Assembly: GCF_042453785.1 (NCBI RefSeq)
Contig: NC_091672.1
Location: 7,954,501-8,018,500 of the forward strand
Origin: Malus domestica
Lineage: Eukaryota > Streptophyta > Magnoliopsida > Rosales > Rosaceae
Length of the DNA: 64,000 nucleotides
Direction of reading: 5' to 3'
A model generated the notes under the pieces. It saw only the letters and a list, made by a program, of their open reading frames with translations, was not told the origin of the DNA and did not search any database. Positions 11,447-24,884 of this stretch are shown here, piece by piece. The position numbers were made by a program, and so were the translations under genes. How positions within the stretch are numbered: position 1 is the first letter of the stretch; each line of letters starts with the position of its first letter.

Positions 11447-11604
11447 GTGGCATAGAAGTTGATGTCTTTATATTGCGGCACTGAGTCCGTTTACTTTGAT
11501 TCTTTGCAGCTATACCAACCTAGCTGATTCTTCAAACACTTTGAAGTAACCACTTGCCAAAACTTCCATTAATTACCAGTTTGGTTGCTGGTGATTAGTC
11601 TCCA

Positions 11605-12122
11605 ATGGCTGATCCCATGGCCACCCAAACGTCGTCACCTTTGCCTCATTTTCCGACCCCTCCACTGAAATACGAGGTTTTCGTGAGTTTTAGAGGTTTG
11701 GACACTCGGAAAACTTTCACTGACCATTTGTACAAGGCTCTAGTTCGAGACGGAATCCACACTTTCAGGGATGAAGAAAAGCTGGAGAGCGGAAAACCCA
11801 TATCAAAGGAACTCGCCAGAGCAATCGCAGAATCGCAAATTTTCGTCGTCGTTCTTTCGAGAAACTACGCAACCTCCACATGGTGCCTGGATGAACTTGC
11901 AAATATGGTTGAACTTGCGGCAAACGATGAGTCTAGACTGATTCTGCCGGTATTCTATGACGTGACACCGCCGGAAGTCAGAAAACAGACCGGAGTTTGT
12001 TTTGAAGAGGCGTTCGCTAAACATGAAAAAGATTTCGAAGGAGAAACAGAGAAGGTGACAAGGTGGAAGAGTTCACTGACTACAATAGCCGACCTTTCAG
12101 GATTTGATCCAAGCCATTATAG
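11605..12122 (+). CDS. TNL A exon 1: TIR domain
   Basis: The start ATG at 11605 follows TTAGTCTCCA, as in gene B. The exon encodes 172 residues plus two bases and ends CATTATAG before GTATGT. The TIR core begins at [10 protein letters not shown] and carries DTRKTFTDHLY, the FRDEE box, and WCLDEL with the glutamate that acts in NAD cleavage in plant TIR domains. The exon itself is intact. The open frame continues 12 codons into the intron before a stop, which is not part of the product if the donor is used. Confidence 0.88.
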
Positions 12123-12923
12123 GTATGTGGTGCTTCTATTATGTATTTCATTTGTTTAGGTTGAAAATTTCTCATTTCAATATATGTTTTTCTTAATGTT
12201 CGTTTAACTAATGTGTACCTTGAGCAACCGTAATTTCCCTTCTTGTGCTCAAAATTCTATGCTGCAGGAATTTCATATTTGAGCTTAGAATATAAAACAC
12301 AACAAAAACCATCTTATATAGAAGTTAATGAAATTCAAAACATTTTAGCAAGAAGTAAACATATAACCATCATCTTTGAGTACACAGCAATGTGCCACTT
12401 TTAAACTAAACCAAATGGGTTGCATCTTAGTCCAAATAAAATGGTCCTTAATTTGAATCAATAGAAGTTACATTTGGTCAAGAATCTTTAAGGCCAAACA
12501 ACTTATATGTCATGCTTCATTTCCTTAAAATTGGTATATGAGATTTAATGTGGTTCATATCGGAAACATTTAAAACTTGAAGACATAGAACTATCCTTCC
12601 CAATTCTTTCTAGGTATTTTTTATATATTTATTTTTCTCTCTTTCCTTGTTTAGAAAGGGCATCTTAATTCACCAAGAAAGAAAAGGCACTTTATTTATG
12701 ATTCAACGATATATTCACATTCAACTCAACTATGAAACCTAAAAACCAAAACCTACAGATAAACAAATAGATCATCAACCCATGCTTTTCTTGTATTTGA
12801 GTACATGCCAAGTGATTGTAAATTATTTAATGCCCAAAAACTGTATCTTGAGAAACTAAATGGCTGTAACCCATGTTTCACTGTTCGGCAAATACTTAAC
12901 ATTATGCTTCAACTGTTTGGCAG

Positions 12924-14037
12924 ATACGAGACAGAACTGATTGGAAAGATAGTTGAACGTATTTTCCGTGAATTGCATAACACAAATCACACGTTCTCTG
13001 ATGATCTAAAGGACTTCGTTGGTACGGTTCAAGTAGATAAAATCGAATCCAACATGCGTTCGTCTATAGGGTCGGAAGAAGTTTGTATGATTGGGATTTG
13101 TGGGATGGTAGGGGTTGGTAAGAGTACCATTGCAAAAGCTCTTTCTCAAAGAATTCGCAATCATTTTGAAGCTTTCAGTTTCATTTCTAAGGTTCGAGAG
13201 ATATCTAAAAAACAAAGTTTATTTCACATCCAAGAACAACTATGTGCTCACTTGTTGGATAGAAAAGTAACTACGATGAATGTCAACGAAGTGATAAGTA
13301 AGGGATTGTGCAGCAAACAGGTTCTGATAATTCTCGACAACGTGGATGAATTAGAACAAATAGAAGCTGTAGCTGGAAAGGATGGCAAAGATTTTTATAA
13401 CCGGTTTGGTAAGGGTAGCAGAATCATTGTAACCACAACAGATGAATGGTTGTTGATCAAGTATAAGCCAAGAATATACATGGTTGAGAAACTTACTGAC
13501 AAGGAAGCTCTTCTTCTCTTCTGCCGGAAAGCCTTCAACGAGGATTGTCCTATAAATGGCTATGAGAAATTGTCTTATGAATTTGTAGATAAATGTGATG
13601 GTCTTCCTTTGGCTCTTGAAGTGTTGGGTTCCTCCCTCCTGGAAAGAAGTGTGGAAGAATGGTCCAGTACGTTGGCTTCTTTGAAAGATCATAATTGTTC
13701 TGGCTTGGAGAGAATTATTGGTAATCTTAAAGTAAGTTATTATGGATTAACGCATTCAGAACAGAAGAAAATGTTTTTGGACGTTGCATGTTTCTTCAAT
13801 GGGGAGGATGTTTATCGGGTAAAAAAGATATTTGAAAGTTGTGGCTACCATCCAGGTATCAATATAAAGATTCTCCGCGAGAAAAATTTGGTAAGCATCA
13901 TAGGAGGAAAATTGTGGATGCATGATTTACTACAAAAAATGGGCAGAGAAATTGTTCGTGGAGAAAATAAAGAGAAGGGAAAATGCAGCAGATTGTGGCT
14001 TTGCACAGATGCCCCTCATGTAATAAAGAAATATAAG
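12924..14037 (+). CDS. TNL A exon 2: NB-ARC domain
   Basis: The acceptor TTTGGCAG precedes ATACGAGAC, completing a codon split with exon 1. Visible NB-ARC motifs: P-loop GMVGVGKST, kinase-2 [29 protein letters not shown] in [12 protein letters not shown], and MHD in [10 protein letters not shown]. The donor is AAG/GTGAGA. The exon is open throughout. The upstream ATG at 12805 is inside the intron and not the gene start. It differs from gene B by point changes and a one-codon gap near KPRIYM. Confidence 0.88.
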
Positions 14038-14184
14038 GTGAGAAGTTTAATGAAATGCTCATGTTTTTATCTCGATTAAAAAGTTGTCTAGTTATAATTT
14101 TAGAGGTAAGATACATACTTCATTTGAATTTGATTTTTTTTAATTGGATTTTCAATGTTGTCTTTTTTTTCCAATGGCTATTAG

Positions 14185-15554
14185 GGGACAGATGCTGTTA
14201 AAGGCATTTTCTTAAGCTCGCCTAAGCAAGAGAAAGTACACTTGAAGAAAGACACATTCTTAAACATGGACGATCTAAAACTGTTGAAAATTCACAATGT
14301 GATATTTTCTGGATGCCTGGAGTCTCTTTCAGATGAGTTAAGGTTCTTGGAATGGCACGCATATCCTTTAAAATTGATGCCTTCAAGTTTTGAACCGGAA
14401 AACCTTGTTGAACTGCACTTGCCTCGAAGCAAAATAGAGAAATTATGGGAGGAATTTGAGAAGGTAATAATGTTTATATACTCCATGCATTTCTTATTGC
14501 TGAATTTATTTGACAAATTTGAGGCTTTCGGAGAATGCTACTTATACTCAAACATATACATTTTCCTCCCTTTTTCTTTACAGCCTTTGGAAAAGTTGGT
14601 AATACTCAACCTTACTAATTGTGAAATGTTGATCGAGACCCCCGACTTCGGCAAAGTCCCAAACCTTGAGCAGCTAATCCTTAAAGGTTGCACATGCTTG
14701 TCTGAGGTTCCCGATTAATCAACTTGAGATCTCTTATGACTTTCATTCTTTCGGGATGTTCCAGACTTGAAAAGCTTCCAGAGATTGGAGAAGACATGAA
14801 ACAATTAAGGGAACTGCATTTAGATGGGACAGCTATAGAAGTGCTACCGACGTCAATCAAGCATCTGACCGGACTTACTGTGCTCAATCTCAAAGACTGC
14901 AAAAACCTTTTGTGTCTGCCTGACATCATTTGTACTAGTTTGACATCCCTTCAAACTTTGACCATCTCAGGGTGTGCGAATCTTAGAGAGTTGCCAGAAA
15001 ACCTTGGTTGTTTAAAATGTTTACAGGAGCTTGATGCAAGCGGGACAGCTATAAAACAGCTACCAGCATCAATCAAGGATCTGACCAGGCTTAGCAAGCT
15101 TTATCTCAGATATTGCAAAAACCTTTGCAGTTTGCCAGCAACCATTTGTACTAGTTTGACATTACTTCAAATTCTCAACCTCTCAGGGTGTTCGAATCTT
15201 GACGAGTTGCCGGAGAACTTGGGGAGTTTAGAATGTTTACAGGAGCTTTATGCTGGCGGGACTGCTATAAGTGAAGTACCTGAAAGCATCTCTCAACTTT
15301 CTCAACTTGGAGAACTTGTATTGGATGATTGTAGCAAGCTTCGGTCCTGGCCAAGACTTCCATTTAGTATAAGATGGGTAAGGGCACATAATTGTCCCTT
15401 GTTGGAGGGAGCACATTCAGATAAAATAATGGTATGGAATTCACCTGCTGCTGGATTTAGTTTTATAGATCGCCGAAGTGATAAAACCAAAGGTCAGGCA
15501 TATTGGCTACCGCCTAAATATCTTTTGAGGGAGTCCTATCAAACATACTTTGAG
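14185..15554 (+). pseudogene. TNL A exons 3-4: LRR region with frameshift
   Basis: Exon 3 (14185-14463) covers the linker and first LRRs. The 120-bp intron 14464-14583 has GT/AG ends and exon 4 is 14584-15554. A single base missing after GAT at 14713-14715, compared with GATATAATC in gene B, gives an immediate TAA. The remaining LRRs are open only in another frame from 14724. Up to that point the translation follows gene B closely, including LVELHLPRSKIEKLW. Confidence 0.85.
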
Positions 15555-15594
<40 letters not shown>

Positions 15595-15661
15595 CACCTT
15601 TCTAATTAGCTGTTTTTATTTTTATTTTTTATTTTTAACTTATCTCGCTTCTATTTTACAG

Positions 15662-17305
15662 GATGCAATTCATCGCAGTACTATGTTAGAATATTCTTAT
15701 CGATCAAATAAAATTCCAGCATGGTTGAGCCGTCAGAGTACTGAATCCACTGTAACAATCCCACTGCCTCGTGATGTTGATGGTATAAGTAAATGGATGG
15801 GACTTGCTCTATGTTTTGTCTGTGTAGCTGCACCGAAGCATGATAATTTGGAAGATGAGCCAGAATTTGATGAGAAATCGCAATCAAACCTCACTCGCAA
15901 TTTCCGCATTGATCATTATACAACTGAAGATCCTCATGAACGTCCGCAAGTGCTTAATTACGGTGATCTTGATTTCACTGGACCATTTATACATTGGTTG
16001 TATATACCACGAACTGGCCTTGAAGAATGTTCAAATAAACGCTTCATCCGAGCTTTGATTACACCTGATAGCCCAGAAGTAAAAGTGAAAGAGTGTGGGG
16101 CGGGCGAGTCAAATAAACTCGGAACACGTGACCACATTTGTCAGTAAAATGATTAAGCACAATAAAAATTTCTATAACGGCCATCAGCCTGAAGAAGAAG
16201 ACGAAAACGAAGATGGTATGAGAAGTGTTCCGTCGACAAGTGGGGTTCAAATTCAACAAGAAATACAAAAAGAAGAAACTACTAGTTCAACTCCCATTGT
16301 AGGTCAATTGAGAAGAAACGTAGTGTCATTGCTTGAAAAACTATTTGAGGTACTCTCTCTCTCTCTCTCTCTCTCTCATACGCACACAACAAAAATGACA
16401 ACTTGATTACTGATATCATGAGTGTGAATACATGTAGGGATTGCGGAGGGGCCTTCCAAATATCTACGATTATGGTTTTATTTTTTCCCGACGAGAAAAA
16501 TTACAATGGTTCAGTGAACAGAGAACTACGTCTGCATGCACGGTCAACTTAACTCTACCTCCGTATCTGCATAATGATGAGAAATGGGCGGGACTTTCTC
16601 TATATGTTGTTTGCAGTCTGCCTCAAGGTGTTCAATTTGGCCGCATTTACTATGAGTGTCATTTGTATACACCTAATGAAGCTGTGGGTGTGGAAGCACT
16701 GATGCATCGACTAATGTTATGGTCCCCGTTGGATAACAATGTGGGGTCACATCGACTCCTTATTGTTCATATACCACGAGTACGTTTTCCGGAACGCTTG
16801 AATCGGTGTCATTTCATTCAAGCTTTATTTGGATGTAGAACTCCAGGTGTGAAGGTTGAAATGTGCGGGATACGTATACGACCAAGACTTGAAAGGGTTA
16901 ATCCAAACAATAACCCATTGCACCACCACAACGGGTCGCCCTGTTTACTACGGAACTGGTGATTTTACAGATACCAAGAAATATAATGGAACTAGTTTGG
17001 GATTTACAAGTTTGTTAATGAATTTTCTTGAAGCAGCCAAATCCACGGAGCACAGCTCAGTGAGCGAAGTTTGTCCTCGTTTCATGCCATTTGATTTTCG
17101 CAGAGAAACTTATTCTGCAGAGGAATCTCAACACGAAAGAAAAAGAACATCAGCTTGTCAGGATGAAGCAAGAGGAAGTAATTGGGACTTTCTACGACGG
17201 GAGATTGCCCTTTCTTTAGGAATTGATTACGAGTTTCTACAGCAGGAGATTGCTCGTTCTTATGATCATGTCTACAATATAAGCTTGGATCAGAGTCGGC
17301 TCCTG
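15662..17305 (+). pseudogene. TNL A exons 5-6: post-LRR (C-JID) domains 1-2, frameshifted
   Basis: Exon 5 (15662-16349) holds the first C-JID domain ([27 protein letters not shown]). Its frame breaks at a 4-bp insertion GCGG near 16100. Exon 6 (16438-17305) holds a second, more diverged one ([33 protein letters not shown]). It breaks at a 5-bp deletion in the GGGATACGTATACGAC stretch. Each donor is followed within a few bases by a (CT)n or (GT)n run. Confidence 0.82.
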
Positions 17306-17392
17306 GTAAAATTATAGTTTGAGTTTTTGCGCTCTTTCTGTCTCTGTCTCTGTGTGTGTGAGTGTGTATATATATATCTACCGATATATATG

Positions 17393-19043
17393 TGTTTGGA
17401 TCAAAACTTGAACTTTGGGCTCAAGTTAGGAGCTGGCCCAAAAGGAGGCCCAAAGGGAAAGTCAGCCGAAGCCCAGTCGAAATCCAGAAAAGCAGAAAGG
17501 GCATTTTCTGACTTGGTGCAGCTCATGAAGACCACTTGCTTACCTACCCAAAGGTCAAGTGGTATAAACTGACCAGCTACACAGCCCATAAAATACTTTA
17601 TGATGGCAGTACATGTAAAATAGTTGATGAGTCATTACCCTTCAAACCGCATTCGAGCAAGGTTGCTGCTACAGGAGAACAAACCGAGTTGTCTATATAA
17701 GAAGAAAGAGAAACGAGGAACGAGGACACTCAATCAAACAAACAAATGCAAGAACAAACTCTGCTCAAAGCCAGATTTGCCTTCAAAACGAAGCTGTAGT
17801 CAGCCCAAGCCTTCATCCCTCTCGGGACAAGCCTTCATCCCTGGCGGGATAAACCTTCACTCAAACCCTTGTAATAGCTCTGCTACCTTGTTCAACCTTG
17901 CTGTAGTATTGATTCATCTTTTGTAAATCTCTCTCCCTCTCTGAAGCTTTCAAACCCTTACCCTTGATAAACTACAAAGATAGGAACCTGCAAGACGACC
18001 AGGCTTGCCCGACCTTCTTTGTTTTTGTCTTTTCATTCATTAGCCTAGCAATATGTTGTATACTTCCAGTTATATTCAAGTTATTTCTAGCAAGATGACT
18101 ATTAAAAGGCTTGCTCAGTACTTGGATCCAATTTGAATATATCTTCAGTGTTCAAACCAAATCCAAGTCCTAAACCCTCGGGCATGTAAATCTGATTAGT
18201 TAAAAGTCCTTGGCCTCAAGGCATAAAAAAGAACCTTATGTGGACTTAACCCATCCACGACAATCCTTGATAAACGAAAAGTCCGAAGTTACTTGGGGCG
18301 CAAGTAATTGACCTACCTCTTAGTCTTATTTCTATTACATTATGATTATCATAGAACGCTTAAGCATGGGAAGGATTCTGATAGGAAGCCTCAAGGCCTA
18401 CACCTAAGGCCTCACGAAGGCACCTATTTGGATTCATTCCGTTCTGCGGTCTAGAACGTTTGAGTATAAGAACGAACTCTAATGGGAAGCCTCAAGGCCT
18501 ACATCTAAGGCCCTACAAAGGCACCTATTTGGGTTCATTCTACCTCTCGAACTTGGGTAATCAGAAGTATAATAGTTATAAGACTCATGCATTCATGAGA
18601 ACAAATATGATGTGTTCGAGCACTGATTTAGTTATTGATAGGAAGCCTCAAGGCCTGCACCTAAGGTCCCACAAAGGCACCTGTTATAACTAACATGGTT
18701 TCTCGGGTATATACATATACAACCAAAACTCGACATCCATTTCACATCTGCCATACTGAAGATGGCAGTGGCACGCCTGAGCACTTAAAAGTTAACCTTG
18801 ATTGTGAGCCTTAAGGCCTACACCTAAGGCCCCACAAATGCACATCTCAAAGTTAACTCTGTCCTTCTCTTTCAGCTTGCCCGACGAGCCTTGCCCGAAG
18901 AGTTTTGCCCGACGAGACTTGCCCGACAAAGCTCGACAGTGAAGCAGAAGCCTGACAGCAGCCCTCAACCGGCGCCAACCTCCCGGGGGGCTGTGTGCTC
19001 GTCGGCCAGGAAACATCCCCGACGGAAATTCCTGACGCGAACA
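17393..19043 (+). repeat. 5' LTR of the gypsy element
   Basis: TGTTTGGATC to GACGCGAACA, 1651 bp. It contains four dispersed copies of a palindromic AAGCCTCAAGGCCTACACCT / AAGGCCCCACAAAGGCACCT module (around 18384, 18485, 18640 and 18808; the fourth has a variant start) and a run of GCCCGACGAG-type repeats near 18880-18935. A TATATAAG motif near 17693 may be the promoter. Confidence 0.9.
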
Positions 19044-19049
19044 TAGTTT

Positions 19050-19066
19050 TGGCACGCCCGGTGGGA
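19050..19066 (+). promoter_or_regulatory. Primer binding site of the gypsy element
   Basis: TGGCACGCCCGGTGGGA begins seven bases after the 5' LTR end, the expected place for a tRNA primer site and typical in form (TGG start). I do not assign the tRNA. Confidence 0.6.
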
Positions 19067-19227
19067 TCTCATTTGATCAGAAGATATATGTCAAAATGCC
19101 AGAAGATTTGCAAACCACGTTGCTACAAATGTTGCAAAGATTGGAGAAAGCTTCCACAGGCTCCAGAAAAGAAACAGACCTGGTTCCTCCCGAGGGAAAG
19201 AGACTTAAAACCAGCCCTCCAGAATAG

Positions 19228-20793
19228 TTGGTGGTAGACCAACCTACAGTTCCCTTTTCAGAAGCCCCTGTAAATATGATTAATATGGCATGGGTTGGGA
19301 AGGGAAAAGAAAGAATCACAAGGGAACCAGAGGAAGAAAGATTGGCTAAAAAACCTACTGGAGGGGTGATTAAATCGCCCGAATATCCAAAAGCAGCCAT
19401 AATCAAGGGGATGGTTATGTGTAGTAAGTGCCAATGCGAGTGTGAGCTTGAAATTCCTCCGGCTGGAATCCTCATTGATCATGAACTGATCAGGAGGAAG
19501 GAAGAAGATGAAAGGAGGAAAGCCCACGAAAAGATCAAGCAGGCTACGAAAAAAGACACTTCCCGAAGCGTTTTTCAACGATTAGGAGGTGATTCCCAAC
19601 CCAAAGCTTTGTCAGAAGTATTTCGAAACCATGAGTCTTCTGAAGAGGCAGAAGATATAGAGGCTAAGATACGGAGGGGTACAGATCATCCTCAATATGG
19701 CCAGATGGGAAGGGAAATCAAGAGGATGGATGGGATAACAAATCCTATCAGAAAAGAAAAACCTGCCCACCTCGGGCGAAAATGGTACGTAGTTGGAAAG
19801 AACGGACAGCTTACCAAACAAATGGGAGCCTCCATGGTCAGGAGGGTTCAAAGGCAGCACAAAGCCTACATGAATTCCCTGAAGACGCCCGCAAAATCCG
19901 AAGCCTCCAAAAATAAAAAATTGGAGAAAACATCATATGGGGGAAATAGTCAGCTCCGCTGGAGAAGTAAGAGAGATGTGGAAAAAGCCAATAGCAAGAA
20001 TGAAGGCGAGGGGAATCACGTGCCGCAGAGCCAGCACCCTGGGAAGTATCAGATCTTGATGAGAGCTCAAGAAGATCTGGTCATGGTGCCAAACCCCGGG
20101 TGGAAGCCAGAACCTATTTGCGTTGGAGCTGTTTCATCTGAAAGGAGACCACCTTCTCTGCCCTTGGTGGATCTTTTTGGTGAAGTTCCAAAGCAAACGC
20201 TGTATGCGGGCATGAATCAACAGGAGGGGGCACCAGAACCACTACTTCCAGCTGATGCAATGGCCTGGTTGGACGAATTTATGGACCAGATTGGGGGCAA
20301 TAAAGAAGATCTGCCCGAGCCTAGTAATTTTCATATCAACATGGCGTATGTATTATCCGCCATGTTTGGTGCCAGACCTGATCAGCCCGCTACTATGGAG
20401 GATGATTACTTGACAACTGAGCCAATGATGACACATGTCAATGTGGAGGTAGTCGAAGAAGAAGAGTCGGGCAAGGCTGAATCCACTGAAGCGTCCAAAG
20501 ATAGTCCTTTCAGGATTTATACAGACAAAATGGTGTTTAGCCGCCCGAACAGCTCGTTGGCCAATCATTTGAAGCCCATATATGTTGCTGCTCATTTGGA
20601 AGGTGTGCCCTTTAAAAGAATTCTAATTGATGGAGGAGCAGCTGTTAATGTGTTACCAGCCAAGCAAATGAGGAAAATGGGAAGAGGCACAAATGATCTT
20701 ATTCCCACAGACCTCACGGTCTCTAGCTTCTCAAGCGTTATCACCAAAACTCATGGGATATTGCCTTTAGAAGTGGATTTGGGATCTAAATAG
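19228..20793 (+). pseudogene. gypsy gag-protease region
   Basis: An open frame of about 520 residues carries a lysine/glutamate-rich gag-like part and then a retropepsin-like segment, RILIDGGAAVNVLPAKQM, near its end. The active-site motif appears as DGG rather than the usual DTG/DSG, a variant seen in this branch. The frame ends at a TAG (20791-20793), after which homologous sequence continues in frame, so this is a break rather than a true gag end. The real gag start may lie upstream, where the frame is interrupted before 19228. Confidence 0.75.
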
Positions 20794-23700
20794 ATCATGC
20801 TGGCATTCTTTGTGGTGGACTGCACTTCCACTTATGGGGCCTTACTCGGAAGAGATTGGATCCACCAAAGTCTGGCTATACCCTCCACTCTTCATCAACA
20901 AGTGGCTGTTTACCATGAAGCGGGCACATAAGGACCAGGCTTTTGGGAAATGGTAGAGGCCGAATCACGGCCATTTCTCCCCACAGCCAATGTTGCGGAA
21001 GCAAGTTTCTACAACCCCAACGTAGGAATCTTGAAGTGTTCAGGAGCTGACGAGAACGGCCGCCCTACCAAGATGACGGCCCAAAAGCTTTTGGAACAAG
21101 GAATGCTCATTACTAGAGAGGAGTGGGATAAACCTTGGATCCTCCCAAATCCCCTACACCATCAATGACTAAACAAAAGAAGAAAGATCAGGTAACGGCA
21201 GTCAGATCCCTGATTAAAAGACTGTTGGTATATGGGAAGGGAAGAAAACAAGAAAGGGAGCTCTTGGACAAGGAAGAGCAGGAATGGCAGGTGGGAACTT
21301 CAACCAGCTAGCATGAAAGCAAGGAGGAATCTTGCAGAGAAGAATTGGAAAGGGCCATTCAAATGGCCGAGTGCATTTATGACCTAGATGGGCCAGATGA
21401 CTTGCCCGAGAGCCCGGAGTTGGTCGAATTTTTATGTGCAGAACCTGATAAGCCACCACCAGAAGTCCAGGATCCTCTGGAAATTATTGATCTAGGAACA
21501 GAGGAGGATCCAAGACCAATACAAATTAGTGGTTTATTGGGGGTCGATGATCGGGCGAAGATTATCTACCTTTTGCAAGAGTTCAAAGACTGTTTTGCTT
21601 GGCATTATACTGAGATGCTAGGTTTAGATTCAGCCTTGGTGGAACATAGAATGCCCATCAAGGAGGGATACAAACCTGTTAAGCAAGCACCACGAATGAT
21701 GTCAAAGGAGATAGAAGAAAAGGTCAAAGAAGAGATTGAAAGGCTAGTAAAAGCTGGCTTTATCAGACCAGCCAAATATGTGGAGTGGTTGGCCAACATT
21801 GTACCCGTTTTAAAAGTTATAACAAAAGCAGTATGATGTTGTGTGGATTACAGAAATATTAATGGCGCTACACCAAAAGATGAATATCCCATGCCCATGG
21901 CTGATTTATCCATAGATGCAGTAGCAAAACATAAAGTCCTATCTTTTATGGATGGGAATGCCGGGTATAATCAGATAAAGATGGCTCCAGAAGATATACA
22001 CAAAACAGCTTTTAGGTGTCCCGGTCATGTGGGGGCATATGAATATCTGGTCATGCCATTCGGGCTCAAGAACGCTGGTGCAACTTACCAGAGGGCAATG
22101 AATGCCATCTTTCACGATCTTATTGGCCAGAGCATGGAGGTATACATCGATGACATAGTGGTGAAGTCCAAGACAGAAGAACAGCATCTGGAAGATCTCA
22201 GACAAACATTAGCAAGGATGAGGATCCACAAATTAAAGATGAATCCAAAGAAGTGCGCGTTTGGAGTAAGAGCGGGCAACTTCTTGGGATTTCTGGTGCA
22301 TCAAAGAGGTGTAGAAGTGGACAAGAACAAATCTCGGGCAATAATGGAGTCACCTTCACCCACCAACAAGGTGAAACTCCAGAGGCTACTGGGCAAAATT
22401 AACTTCTTAAGAAGATTCATTGCTAATTTAGCAGGCAAGATCCAGCTGCTGACTCCTTTACTAAGATTGAAAGATAAAGAGAACTTCGAATGGGGATCAT
22501 CGCACCAACAGGACTTTGACAGCATCAAGGCCTATTTGACTTCTCCACCAGTGTTGGTGCCACCTCAAAGGGGAAAACCCTTGAAGCTGTATATTTCTGC
22601 CTCAGAAAAGTCAATCGGGAGTTTGCTAGCCCAAAATAATGAAGATGGGAAAGAGCAGGCAGTGTACTACCTCAGTAGAATTCTGACCGAGGTAGAGACA
22701 AGGTATTCCCCGGTAGAGAGATTATGCTTGGCTTTATATTTCACTGCCAGTAAATTAAGGCATTATATGTTACCTTGTCACGTGTACATCATCGCCAAGA
22801 CAGATGTGATAAAATACATGTTGTCAAAGCCAATGCTCACATGAAGGATTGGGAAATGGATTCTAGCATTATCAGAATTCAGTTTTCAGTACGTACCCCA
22901 AAGGGCAGTCAAAGGCCAAGCAATTGCTGACTTCCTGGCCGAGCACCAAGAATCTCAAAGTGAGGTAATCAATATCCCAGGAAGCCTGGAGGTTACTAGC
23001 ATTTGGATCCCGCCAAGAAAAGATATTTCGGGCAAAAAAGACTGGGTCTAGCAAGAGATAAGAAGAGTAGCTGGTCTCTGGATCACTTATTGGAAGTTGT
23101 ATTTCAATGGATCTCACACTCATAAGGCTTCAGGAGCGGGGATTGTAATTGTAAGCCCTCAGGGAGTTTATCATTATTATTCATTTCTCCTGGACTACCA
23201 AGGAAATACTAATAATCGGGCAGAGTATGAGGCCTTAATAATTGGTCTGGAAATCTTGATGGATCTGGGGGCAGTAGAGGTAGAGGTCTTTGAGGATTCA
23301 GATTTGGTAATAAACTAGTTAAATTGGGAGTTCAAGTGCAGACATATTACCATGGCGGGGTATTACTTGGCAGCTACGCAATTGTTGAGTTTCTGGGATT
23401 CTGAGATATCTGTCAATCATGTTCCCAGGGGATCCAACTTAGCGGCCAACGAGATGGCACAACTAGCCTTAGGAGTGCCAATACAGGAGAGAAAATATGG
23501 GGTAGATGTCGAGATCCAAAGAAGAAACCTTCCTTCCATTTTAGAAAGGGGATTCAATCTAGATATAATGGTGCTAGAAGCCGAGATAGAAGATTGAAGG
23601 TCACCTATCATCCATCATTTGAAGGATCCCTTTTCGCCTTCGCCTACAAGCAAGAAGGATAGACAGCAAGCAACCAAGTATGTCTTATGGGCGAAGAACT

Positions 23701-24884
23701 TGCTAAAAAAAACTCCAGATGGGTTAGTGTTGAAATGCTTGGGCCAAGAAGAATCCATGAGGGTAATGGCCGAAGTACATGAAGGAGTATGTGGAGCACA
23801 TCAGGCTGGAACGAAGATGAGATGGTTGCTTAGAAGGTATGGTTATTTATGGCCCGACATGGAAAAAGATTGCAAGTCTTATGCCCGAGGTTGTGAAGAA
23901 TGTCAAAGGCACGGACCTTTCCAGCATGTGCCCTCGGTACCTTTAAATCCAGTGGTCAAACCTTGGCCCTTCAGAGGATGGGCGATGGACTTCATCGGGC
24001 AAATCTATCTAGCTTTTAGTAAAGGGCATACCTTCATAATTGTATCAACGGATTATTTCACCAAGTGGGTGGAAGCATCAGCAGTAAAATCCATAACTTC
24101 AGCCACAGTCAAGAATTTTATCGAGACCAAGATTCTGCACAGATATGGGGTGCTCGAAACTATAGTGACGGATCGTGGGCCATCTTTTATTTCAAAAGAA
24201 GTTGAGGAGTTTGCAAGTAAGTACAAAACAAAGATGATCCAGTCCAGTCCGTACTACCCTCAATCAAATGGCCAGGCAGAAGCCAGCAATAAGATCCTGG
24301 TCAACATTATCAAGAGAATGGTGATTGATAGTCCAGAAAAGTGGCATGAAAATCTGGGGAACACTTTGTGGGCATACAGAACTTCCAAGAAGGCAGGAAC
24401 AGGGACAACTCCTTATGCTTTGACTTTCGGGCAAGATGCAGTGCTCCCCGTGGAAATCAATGTAAGTTCTGTAAGAATTCAAAATCAATTTGGGTTGCAT
24501 AATGAAGAGTACATCGAAGCCATGTGTCAAGGAATTGAAGACTTGGATGTAACCCGAATTGAAGCTTTGAACCAGATTCAAGAAGGAAAGCGAGCCGTTG
24601 CCTGAGCTTATAACAAAAAGGTGAAGATGAAGTCTTTCGAGGAAGGGGATTTAGTATGGAAGACAGTCCTCCATCTAGGAGCTCAGCTCAGGGGCTTTGG
24701 AAAATGGAGCCCGACATGGGAAGGTCCTTTCATTATTAGTCGCGTTTTGGATAGAGGGGGATACTACTTGGCAGACCTTGAGGGAAACATGCATAAACAT
24801 CCCATTAATGTTAAATTCTTAAAGAAATATTGTCCTACGTTGTGGGATGTTAGAGATTGTTATATTGAAGAGGATGCAAGGTAA
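20794..24884 (+). pseudogene. gypsy pol region (RT, RNase H, second RNase H, integrase), multiply interrupted
   Basis: Reverse transcriptase spans roughly 21640-22560 (FRCPGHVGAYEYLVMPFGLKNAG; catalytic YIDDIVV near 22143). RNase H follows (LYISASEKSIGSLLAQ, YSPVERLCLAL). A second RNase H-like domain lies at 23095-23590 (NNRAEYEALIIGLE, LAANEMAQLA). Integrase lies at 23640-24600 with an H/C zinc-binding part (CEECQRHG) and a D,D,E core (AMDFIGQI, VTDRGPSFIS, SNGQAEASNK). A chromodomain-like or C-terminal part ends at 24884. Stops occur at 20930, 21834, 22842, 23049, 23316, 23595 and 24603. Several look like TGG, CGA or GGA to TGA changes. Confidence 0.85.

Noticed and set aside
12805..12923. 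ATG upstream of the NB-ARC exon as a separate NB-LRR gene start
   Set aside because: Gene B is not collinear in coding sense there; the consensus acceptor at 12923 and the split codon with the TIR exon show this is intron.
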